From: Wolbachia endosymbiont of Ctenocephalides felis wCfeF
GTDB taxonomy: Bacteria; Pseudomonadota; Alphaproteobacteria; Rickettsiales; Anaplasmataceae
DNA length: 64,000 nt
Direction: 5' to 3'
Assembly (NCBI GenBank): GCA_028571325.1
Contig: CP116767.1
Location: forward strand, 1,021,150 to 1,085,149
How positions within the stretch are numbered: position 1 is the stretch's first letter; each line of letters opens with the position of its first letter. This document shows positions 1 to 7,028 of this stretch, in pieces. The position numbers and the translations under genes are program-made. The notes below the pieces were generated by a model. That model worked only from the letters and a program-made list of their open reading frames with translations, had not been told where the DNA came from and did not search any database.

Positions 1-574
1 GAACGAAATTAATCACTACGAGATAAAAGTTCCTAATCTTGCCAGCTTAATCTTGACACATAATTTCTCAGGAGAAGTAAAGGGATTAAAAGAATGGAAA
101 AAGGAGGATAGACCACCTGTAATCTGGGTATTTTGGTCCTTTCGTATAATGGTTGGAATCGGACTCTTAATGATTATAATTGGGTTAATTAGTGCTATAC
201 AATATTTTCGTGGCAGATTATTCCAAAGTTGTTTTCTGCATGGATGGTGGATGTTAATGATGCCTTCTGGATTTATAGCATTACTTGCAGGTTGGTTTAC
301 TACTGAAATTGGTCGTCAACCTTACACTGTATATGGAATTCTACGCACAATCGAATCATTTTCACCCGCAATTACTGGTCCTCAGGTTGCATGGTCTTTA
401 ATTGCATTTATTGTTATGTATATCCTTATATTCGGAGCAAGCAGTTATTATATTTTAAAGCTGATATATAAAGGTATTCCTGTCATTAAAGAAGAAGAGC
501 AATTTTATAAACACGGTATTGGAGCTTCAGTAATTGAGGCTGGTACATCTGGGAAGAGTAACAACCATGTTTGA
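1..574 (+). CDS. cydA: Cytochrome bd ubiquinol oxidase subunit I, C-terminal part
   Basis: The frame is open from the first bases of the window, so the start lies upstream and only about the last 190 codons are present. CydA binds hemes b558, b595 and d and oxidises quinol in the inner membrane. The fragment has three hydrophobic helices typical of the CydA C-terminus. Between them sits the family segment GWFTTEIGRQPYTVYGILRT (about nt 291-350), with the W-x-x-x-E-x-G-R-Q-P motif near the quinol site region. It overlaps the start of cydB by 8 bp (ATGTTTGA), which indicates translational coupling in a cydAB operon. Identification is strong from motif and neighbour. Confidence 0.95.
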   Translation, partial: NEINHYEIKVPNLASLILTHNFSGEVKGLKEWKKEDRPPVIWVFWSFRIMVGIGLLMIIIGLISAIQYFRGRLFQSCFLHGWWMLMMPSGFIALLAGWFTTEIGRQPYTVYGILRTIESFSPAITGPQVAWSLIAFIVMYILIFGASSYYILKLIYKGIPVIKEEEQFYKHGIGASVIEAGTSGKSNNHV

Positions 575-1589
575 TTTTTCTTCATTAGTCAACTTACCAC
601 TGATCTGGGGATTGCTAATAGCCACAGCTATTTTATTCTATGTTCTAATGGATGGATTTGGTTTAGGTATTGGTATTTTACTTCCCTTTGCACCATCGAA
701 TAAATGTCGTGATCATATGATAAACTCGATCGCACCATTTTGGGACGGGAATGAGACATGGTTGGTGCTAGGTGGTGCTGGATTACTTGCTGCTTTTCCT
801 CTTGCATATTCAATATTAATGCCTGCTTTCTATACTCCCATAATTATCATGCTACTTGGCCTTATCATGCGTGGTATATCCTTTGAATTTTATTTTAAGG
901 CAGAAGGGAAATCTAGACTGCTATGGAGTTGTGCCTTTCATTATGGGTCACTTGGTGCTGCATTTTGTCAGGGCATGATTTTAGGTGCATTTATACATGG
1001 TGTAAAAGTAACCGGACGCGACTTTTCTGGCGGCCAATTTGGTTGGGCAAGCGCTTTTAGTGTGATGACAGGCATTGCTATAGTGTTTGGGTATGCGCTT
1101 TTAGGTTCTACATGGCTCATAATGAAGACAGAAGATATAACACAGAAATGGGCACGTAAGGTTGCTTCCTATACACTTGGTTTTGTGGGCATTTTCATGG
1201 CACTAGTTAGTATAGTGACCCCATTTTTAAATGAGGGTATTAAAAACTTTTGGTTTAGTGTCCCGAATTTTTATTATTTATTTTTTGTTCCACTACTAAC
1301 ATCTTTGCTATTCTTCACATTATGGTTTGATCTCCAGAATGCTAAACGAGAGTACCGTCCATTTTTTCTTAGTATTGCTATCTTTTTTATGGGATATTTA
1401 GGCTTAGGAATTAGTATCTATCCATGGATTATACCCTTTCACTATACCATTCTTGATGCGGCTGCTTCTGGACCAAGTTTATCTTTGATGTTGGTTGTTA
1501 CGATACCACTTTTACCACTTATTTTAGCTTACACTGGGTATTCCTATTATGTTTTTCGTGGAAAATCAAGTAATGAACACACATATTAA
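567..1589 (+). CDS. cydB: Cytochrome bd ubiquinol oxidase subunit II
   Basis: This 340-residue polytopic membrane protein is the partner of CydA in the terminal oxidase that reduces oxygen at high affinity. The N-terminus has the family pattern LIWGLLIATAILFYVLMDGF followed by GLGIGILLPF. The segment WDGNETWLVLGGAGLLAAFP is diagnostic of CydB. The open frame continues upstream to 534, but the ATG at 567 overlaps the cydA stop, gives the normal N-terminus, and has a GGGAAGAG-like ribosome site ahead. About nine hydrophobic helices are visible. No terminator separates it from the small ORF that follows. Confidence 0.95.
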   Translation: MFDFSSLVNLPLIWGLLIATAILFYVLMDGFGLGIGILLPFAPSNKCRDHMINSIAPFWDGNETWLVLGGAGLLAAFPLAYSILMPAFYTPIIIMLLGLIMRGISFEFYFKAEGKSRLLWSCAFHYGSLGAAFCQGMILGAFIHGVKVTGRDFSGGQFGWASAFSVMTGIAIVFGYALLGSTWLIMKTEDITQKWARKVASYTLGFVGIFMALVSIVTPFLNEGIKNFWFSVPNFYYLFFVPLLTSLLFFTLWFDLQNAKREYRPFFLSIAIFFMGYLGLGISIYPWIIPFHYTILDAAASGPSLSLMLVVTIPLLPLILAYTGYSYYVFRGKSSNEHTY

Positions 1590-1749
1590 TAAGCTAGTAA
1601 TCTCATGGTTAAAGCGTCATCCTCAGGCTAAACAATGGCTGTGGTTTGTTGTTTTATGGGTTGGTAGTTTATTGACTGTATCGATATTAACTTACCAGGC
1701 TAAATTTATAGTTAATTTTTGTAAGTTTCTACTGTTCTCAATTGAATAA
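1573..1749 (+). CDS. Small membrane protein after cydB (CydX/DUF2474-like candidate)
   Basis: A 58-codon ORF overlaps the end of cydB by 17 bp. It begins MNTHINKL and has one hydrophobic helix preceded by a basic stretch (ISWLKRHPQAKQWLWFVVLW). Short single-helix proteins (CydX, CydS, DUF2474) are commonly encoded right after cydAB and stabilise the oxidase. The position, size and the KQWLWFVVLWVGSL pattern fit that class. An ATG at 1549 in the same frame is possible, but it lies deeper inside cydB. The function is inferred from context, not from a clear motif. Confidence 0.55.
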   Translation: MNTHINKLVISWLKRHPQAKQWLWFVVLWVGSLLTVSILTYQAKFIVNFCKFLLFSIE

Positions 1750-1883
1750 AAACCTTTATGTAAGGCGACGTTATCGAAGTCCTGATAGTTTGATAATGGA
1801 CGCAATTTGCTTTTCGTTTACAGAACTACTTATGAAGTGTAACAATATGCTTAACTTATATTCCTAATTCAAAAGTTTTATTT

Positions 1884-2987
1884 ATGCGGTTGTTTCTAAC
1901 AAAACTGATTAACAAATTTTATTGCTTAAAGATGAGGAATAAAGTAATTGTCATTTCTAGTATCGCTCTTATTCTGGTGTTTTTTTTCAACAGTGTGTTT
2001 TTTAAGAAAGATCGAGCTATTCATAGTGATAATGTACCGAGTGGCTTTTCAGTAAAGACCCAGGAATGTGAGCCACAAAATCGCACTATATATTTAAATT
2101 TTTCTGGTACGGTAAATCCCTTACAGAGAGCCAGCCTTATCTCAGAAGTAAATGGTAAAGTTACCGCTATTTATTTATCCGATGGTGAGAAGGTGAAAAA
2201 GAGTGATATAGTGTTAAAGATAGAAGATTTTGGTCGAACTGAGCAAGTTGAAAAAGCCAAGGCGCTTTTAAAGCAGCGCGAGATTGAATATGATTCTTCT
2301 GTCAAGCTGAGTAAAAAAGGCTACAGAGCGCAAGTGCAGGTAGAAGCTGCTTTTACTGCGTTGCAGAGTGCAAAGGCTGATCTAAAGAGACTAGTGTTGG
2401 ATTTGGAAAATACTGCAGTTAAGTCTCCTATTGATGGTTATATAGATAAGATCGATACAAATGAAGGGAATTTTATTAGCGTTGGGCAAAAAATAGCTGA
2501 CATAGTTAATTTTGATCAAATTCTCGTGGTGTTATACGTTTCAGAGAGTGAAATAAATAAGATAGAGCTAGGTAGCATAGCTCAAGTTAATTTGCTAGAT
2601 GGAAGGAAACTAGAGGGTAAAGTGAGTTTCATCAGTAAAATTGCTGAGCCTAAAACCGGATCCTATAGAGTAGAAGCAAAGATAACTAATAATGAAATGA
2701 TATCCTTGCAAGGATTAACTGCTAGCGTAAAACTGCCTTCAGGCAAAAGGTTTGCATATAAAATTCCTTCTTCAGCTCTGAGTTTGAATGATGAGGGTTT
2801 TCTTGGGATAAAGATTGTTGATGACGATGGTTATGTAGTATTTATACCAGTAGAAATTGTTGATCATGAGAACGATGGGACTTGGGTGGTAGCACATAAC
2901 GAAGATAAACCTATAAAATTGATAGTGCTAGGCCACTTATTTGTTAAACCTGGTGATAAGGTTTTAGACTTCTCGCATAGTTTTTAG
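1884..2987 (+). CDS. HlyD/AcrA-type periplasmic adaptor of an RND or ABC efflux system
   Basis: A 367-residue membrane-fusion protein. It has one N-terminal membrane anchor (VIVISSIALILVFFFNSVFF), then the lipoyl-like half motif around GKVTAIYLSDGEKVKKSDIV, a coiled-coil hairpin, and the second lipoyl half (VKSPIDGYIDKIDTNEGNFI). A beta-barrel region follows. Such proteins bridge an inner-membrane pump and a TolC channel. A tolC-like gene ends the window, but no pump gene is adjacent. The start at 1884 is an ATG; a second ATG at 1932 would give a shorter cytoplasmic tail. The substrate cannot be deduced. Confidence 0.85.
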   Translation: MRLFLTKLINKFYCLKMRNKVIVISSIALILVFFFNSVFFKKDRAIHSDNVPSGFSVKTQECEPQNRTIYLNFSGTVNPLQRASLISEVNGKVTAIYLSDGEKVKKSDIVLKIEDFGRTEQVEKAKALLKQREIEYDSSVKLSKKGYRAQVQVEAAFTALQSAKADLKRLVLDLENTAVKSPIDGYIDKIDTNEGNFISVGQKIADIVNFDQILVVLYVSESEINKIELGSIAQVNLLDGRKLEGKVSFISKIAEPKTGSYRVEAKITNNEMISLQGLTASVKLPSGKRFAYKIPSSALSLNDEGFLGIKIVDDDGYVVFIPVEIVDHENDGTWVVAHNEDKPIKLIVLGHLFVKPGDKVLDFSHSF

Positions 2988-3017
2988 CAGCGCGCTAGAC
3001 ATATGTCAGGAACAAAA

Positions 3018-3343
3018 AAAAACTACTTGACAAGTTCCAACAGTTTCATTATTATAGCAGCGAGGGTATTTCTGACTCAAAACTTGTTTTTGATCTGCAG
3101 GCTCAATGACAAAATTCAGTAAAAAACTCAGGGTATTTTTTGGCGGATTGTATCAAATTATAGCGGCTGCATGTCTTTTTCATTTTTTCTACATTCAGCC
3201 AAATCGCGCTTGAACTAAGCGTCAGTAAATTATTATAGCGCCAATTTAAAGTATTATAGAGTCAAAACTCGCCACTCGGGATTTTTTTGCCTTTTTCTCC
3301 ATCTGGTAAATTTCTTAAATATTTATTACTAAACCTGGATCCC
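3018..3343 (+). repeat. Promoter-bearing noncoding repeat R1 (degenerate copy)
   Basis: This is the most diverged of seven related repeats. At its left edge is TTGACA at 3027-3032, a 17-bp spacer, and TATTAT at 3050-3055. Further in are the family landmarks: a TGCATGTC block near 3170, a block like CGCTTGAACTAAGCG near 3206, a GCGCCAA block at 3239, and a tail GGGATTTTTTTGCCTTTTTC near 3279-3298. No ORF of note is present. The unit fills most of the gap between the HlyD gene and ispDF and would transcribe toward ispDF. Confidence 0.6.
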
Positions 3344-3416
3344 AGATGCTGCCTTTTAAACTTTGTCAATCTTTTTGAAACTTCAAATAACCTGCTATTA
3401 TACATTTAAGCTGAAA

Positions 3417-4640
3417 ATGATAAACGTGTACACTAACAGATCTAAAAAATACAAAATAGCAGCGTTAATAGTTGCGGCGGGAGTAGGCAGTAGATGCAGT
3501 GACGCAATTCCTAAGCAGTACATAAAACTGGCAGGCAAACCTGTTTTATTTCATACAATTAGAAAACTTTTAGCTAACCAATGCATAGATTATGTAAGAG
3601 TGGTAATTAATAAAGATCATGAAGGGTTCTATGAGCCAATGTCAGCTACTTGGATGACAGAAGGTGTAGGTACTAAATTACTAAGTCCAGTATACGGAGG
3701 AGAGAGTAGGCAAAATTCAGTTAAGTTGGGACTTGAAAGCTTACAAAAAATTAACCCAGATTTTGTTGTTATACACGATGCTTGCAGGCCCTTCGTATCA
3801 AATGCTTTGATAGATAACTTAGCTCAGTCTATGATTAATGGTCAACATGCAGGAGTAGTGCCAGCAATAGAAGTTGAAAATACTGTGTCATCGATAAGTG
3901 ATAATTTTATTGAATCTATAATTCCAAGAAAAAAACTCAGGGCTATACAAACTCCTCAAATTTTCAATTTCAAAGAATTATTGTCATGCCACCAATCAAG
4001 CAAAGAATTCACTGATGATTCATCGCTAGTGGCATGGCACGAAAAACATGTTGCGATTATTAAAGGTGAGAAAAGCAATTTTAAGTTAACTACAAAAGAA
4101 GATATTAATATGGCAAAGCTCCTTCTTGAAGAACCAAAATATCGTATTGGCACTGGTTATGACATACACAAGTTCGTTAAAGCTCAAAATAAGGCTAAAA
4201 ACTTTATAAAAATTTGTGGCGTGGAAATCGAGCACAACATGGCAATAGAAGCACATTCCGATGGTGATGTTACAATACATGCGGTTGTCGATGCAATACT
4301 GGGAGCGCTGGGATGTGGCGACATAGGAGAGCATTTCCCCCCTAGTTCCGCTGAGTGGAAAGATTGTGATTCGTCTTACTTCCTGAGCTTTGCTATTACA
4401 AAAGCAAAAGAAAAAGGATACCGTGTATCTAATTTAGATATTACTATAGTTTGTGAGGAGCCTAAAATATCGCCTTATAAAGCAGAAATGAAGAAATCTA
4501 TATCAAGGACATTAGAGATTGATAGCGAGTTTGTAAATATCAAAGCAACCACTGCAGAAAAATTAGGTTCTATTGGCAGAAGTGAAGGAATAGCAGCACA
4601 TGCCTCTGTATTACTTACAAGCACTGGGATCATAAAGTGA
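3417..4640 (+). CDS. ispDF: Bifunctional MEP cytidylyltransferase / MECDP synthase
   Basis: This 407-residue fusion enzyme acts in the non-mevalonate isoprenoid pathway. Residues about 10-235 are IspD (nucleotide-binding ALIVAAGVGSRC; VIHDACRPFVS). Residues about 240-407 are IspF, with zinc-binding TGYDIHKF and the AHSDGDVTIHAVVDAILGAL block. The IspD-IspF fusion is known in several alphaproteobacteria. The open frame begins with a TTG at 3363, but the ATG at 3417 lies just before the conserved N-terminus and is preferred. No neighbour belongs to the same pathway. Confidence 0.95.
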   Translation: MINVYTNRSKKYKIAALIVAAGVGSRCSDAIPKQYIKLAGKPVLFHTIRKLLANQCIDYVRVVINKDHEGFYEPMSATWMTEGVGTKLLSPVYGGESRQNSVKLGLESLQKINPDFVVIHDACRPFVSNALIDNLAQSMINGQHAGVVPAIEVENTVSSISDNFIESIIPRKKLRAIQTPQIFNFKELLSCHQSSKEFTDDSSLVAWHEKHVAIIKGEKSNFKLTTKEDINMAKLLLEEPKYRIGTGYDIHKFVKAQNKAKNFIKICGVEIEHNMAIEAHSDGDVTIHAVVDAILGALGCGDIGEHFPPSSAEWKDCDSSYFLSFAITKAKEKGYRVSNLDITIVCEEPKISPYKAEMKKSISRTLEIDSEFVNIKATTAEKLGSIGRSEGIAAHASVLLTSTGIIK

Positions 4641-4741
4641 AATGAGATGTATGCCCAGATGCTCCGACCCCAGAAAAATATTTATTGTTTAGTGAAAAAA
4701 TCTTACTTAAGTTATATAAAGCATAGAATCATAGGTTCAAT

Positions 4742-5257
4742 ATGTACCACATTTTAAAATACAAAGATTATGAACCAAAAATAGATGAAAGTGCCTTCAT
4801 CGCGGGTGGTTCGCATATCATAGGCAAGGTTGAAATAGGGAAGAATGCAAGCATTTGGTTTAATTGTGTAATCAGAGGAGATGTTGGATCGATAAAAATA
4901 GGTGATGAAACAAATATTCAAGATGGCACGGTAATTCATGTGGATAGAAACCCAGGTGGTGACACAATTATTGGCAGCATGGTAACTGTGGGGCATTTTT
5001 GCATGCTGCATGCATGCACAGTGCGTGACAAAGCATTTGTTGGTATGGGCTCTACCGTAATGGACCATGCAGTTGTGGAATCTGGAGCTATGGTAGCTGC
5101 TGGCTCACTAGTGACACACGGAAAAGTGATAAAAAGTGGAGAAATATGGGCTGGCAGACCAGCAAAATTTTTCAAAAAAATGTCAGATGAAGAAATTAAA
5201 CATATTACACAATCAGCACAAAATTATGTTATGTTGATGAGGGAGTATGAAAATTGA
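4742..5257 (+). CDS. Gamma-class carbonic anhydrase-like left-handed beta-helix protein
   Basis: A 171-residue hexapeptide-repeat protein of the YrdA/gamma carbonic anhydrase family. The left-handed beta-helix is visible as repeats such as VEIGKNASIWFNCVIRGDVG and IKIGDETNIQDGTVIHV. The three family zinc-ligand histidines are present, one in GTVIHVD and two in VGHFCMLHAC. The fold predicts a trimer. Whether this enzyme hydrates CO2 or serves another acyl or metal role cannot be told from sequence. It is followed immediately by a perfect palindrome. Confidence 0.88.
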   Translation: MYHILKYKDYEPKIDESAFIAGGSHIIGKVEIGKNASIWFNCVIRGDVGSIKIGDETNIQDGTVIHVDRNPGGDTIIGSMVTVGHFCMLHACTVRDKAFVGMGSTVMDHAVVESGAMVAAGSLVTHGKVIKSGEIWAGRPAKFFKKMSDEEIKHITQSAQNYVMLMREYEN

Positions 5258-5261
5258 AGCC

Positions 5262-5289
5262 ATACGCGTCAAGTTAACTTGACGCGTAT
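5262..5289. repeat. Perfect 28-bp palindrome between convergent genes
   Basis: The segment reads identically on both strands. The outer arms ATACGCGTC (5262-5270) and GACGCGTAT (5281-5289) surround AAGTTAACTT. It sits between the stop of the gamma carbonic anhydrase gene and the stop of the converging gene on the minus strand. It could form a cruciform or hairpin that ends transcription from both sides, but neither side has a T-run, so it is not a standard intrinsic terminator. It could also be a protein-binding site. Confidence 0.7.
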
Positions 5290-5297
5290 AAACTGTA

Positions 5298-6896
5298 TTA
5301 AGCTGGCTGATGAGCATTTCCATTTACTTCTCGTGTTTCTGCTTCACTCACTTGAGTACTAGGTTTAAGTGCTAAATATGTTGCACCACTAACTAAGAGT
5401 GCAGATGCTAGTGCTATACCAACCGTTGCCCAAATATCTAGTCTAACTGTATGTTCAAGCGCAATAAATGCTGCCAAGCCAGCAGCAGCGGTATACTGTG
5501 CTCCATTGCCTTGTTTTGGTTGCTCAGTTGGTTGTTTTTTAGCTTCTAGTTCTTTCTTTTCCTTTTGTAACTGCTGAACTTCAGTGTTTTTAGCTTCCAA
5601 GTCTTTCTTTAGGCTTTCAACTTCAGCATTTGATGGTTGCTGTTGTAGTTTTGCTATTTCCTCATCTTTAGTTTTTAACTGTTGCTGTAATGTCTTAATT
5701 TGGGCATTTAGTGTGTTTATTTGCTCTTCTTCCCCTGTTAGCTCCTCAAGTAGCGCGTCTTTGTTTAGTTCCTCTATTAATCCGGCATTTAATTCTCCAG
5801 TGTCTGAATATATATTTATCTCATTTAACCTATGAATTAGTCCTGCAATTTCTTGCTTTTTATTTTCCTCATGTGACTCATAAGTTAGTTTTCGTATTTG
5901 CTCTCGCAATTCTTTGCCTCTCTTCTCTAGGTATACAGAAAAAGCACTCTTTAATTCTTCAGCTTTTTCCAATCCCTGCGTTGCAGCATTTAATCTTTCA
6001 TTTTCTTTTTCTAGCTGTTGAGCTTGATTATAACTTAACCTCCAACCATTGAAAAATTCTCGATTTTTTTGTTCTAGCTGGTAAATTTGAGAGCGAGCTT
6101 GAGACAATTCATTTTGTAATTGTGATACTGACGTGTTTTCTGAGGTAGAAAGATCAGGTTGTGAGAGAGAACGACGAATAGGTGCTTGTCCGTAATACTC
6201 AACTGACGCATAACTCGCCTCAGGCTGTCTGTCATCATCATCCTCCGAAGAGGTTACAGATAAATTGTCATAACCACCTTTTGGTCCTTGGGCAGATTCA
6301 TCCGCTACAGTATATTGTGGGAGAAAAGAATAAGTAGAAGGTTGTGAGGGAAAAGAATGAAAGAACGGTGTAGTTTGTGGTTTTAATGTGTCATTGTTGA
6401 GATAAGGTACATCTTTTCCTGTTCCTGGGGAAGTTGGAAAAGAATCAAAAGGTTGTGGGAAAGGAGAACCAAAAACAGAATTAGGTTTTTGTGGGGAAGA
6501 AGAATTATTTAAAGGGTGTAAGAGAGAAAAAATAGAAGCAGATGGTGATTCAACATTTGGCGCATCATTTATAGGCAATCTCTCAACGTCATCCTCTTCA
6601 CTATTTTCTGCAGCAGGTTGTGGGGAAGGAGAAACAAAAGCAGATTGTTGTTTACCATCTGGCGCATTATCCATACGCGAGTTCTCAATGTTGTCAATCA
6701 CCTCCGGACTTTCCTCTTTGAGTTCCATAGTGTTCACATTTTCGCCTTGTGAAACGAGCTGACTGTCTTCCACATTGTCAAGCTGCACTAGTGACGCATC
6801 TTCACGCTGGCCTGGCGGAGTGATTGGTATTTGCTGACTGCCTATTGCATCGTTAGACTTTATTGTTTGACCTGGTAATGGTATAATAAACCTCAA
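5298..6896 (-). CDS. Lineage-specific coiled-coil protein with C-terminal membrane hairpin
   Basis: A 532-residue protein I do not recognise. Residues 1-240 are polar and low in order, rich in P, S, Q and E, with repeated FGSPFPQP/FVSPSPQP-like motifs. Residues about 255-460 are a long coiled coil (SQLQNELSQARSQIYQLEQ and later EEQINTLNAQIKTLQQQLK). Two hydrophobic segments lie near 465-515, followed by TYLALKPSTQVSE and a polar tail. The C-terminal hairpin resembles that of the protein at 20672-21493. The frame begins at a TTG (6896) with a GAGG box just upstream of it or of nearby ATT/ATA codons; no ATG occurs until residue 56. A secreted or membrane effector is possible but unproven. Confidence 0.75.
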   Translation of the reverse strand: MRFIIPLPGQTIKSNDAIGSQQIPITPPGQREDASLVQLDNVEDSQLVSQGENVNTMELKEESPEVIDNIENSRMDNAPDGKQQSAFVSPSPQPAAENSEEDDVERLPINDAPNVESPSASIFSLLHPLNNSSSPQKPNSVFGSPFPQPFDSFPTSPGTGKDVPYLNNDTLKPQTTPFFHSFPSQPSTYSFLPQYTVADESAQGPKGGYDNLSVTSSEDDDDRQPEASYASVEYYGQAPIRRSLSQPDLSTSENTSVSQLQNELSQARSQIYQLEQKNREFFNGWRLSYNQAQQLEKENERLNAATQGLEKAEELKSAFSVYLEKRGKELREQIRKLTYESHEENKKQEIAGLIHRLNEINIYSDTGELNAGLIEELNKDALLEELTGEEEQINTLNAQIKTLQQQLKTKDEEIAKLQQQPSNAEVESLKKDLEAKNTEVQQLQKEKKELEAKKQPTEQPKQGNGAQYTAAAGLAAFIALEHTVRLDIWATVGIALASALLVSGATYLALKPSTQVSEAETREVNGNAHQPA

Positions 6897-7028
6897 TAAT
6901 TAAATTAATATTATACACACCATAAAATTTAAAGTCAAGTAATACTTACCATAACATACTCGTAGAATTTTGGCGTAGCCGTATTTACTTAATTGTGCTA
7001 GTTTAAAGATTGAAATTGGAAAATATTT

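Noticed and set aside
5584-6052. Long plus-strand ORFs rich in Ser, Cys and Phe opposite the coiled-coil gene
   Set aside because: They are antisense shadows of a coiled-coil-coding region, with no ribosome site and biased composition.
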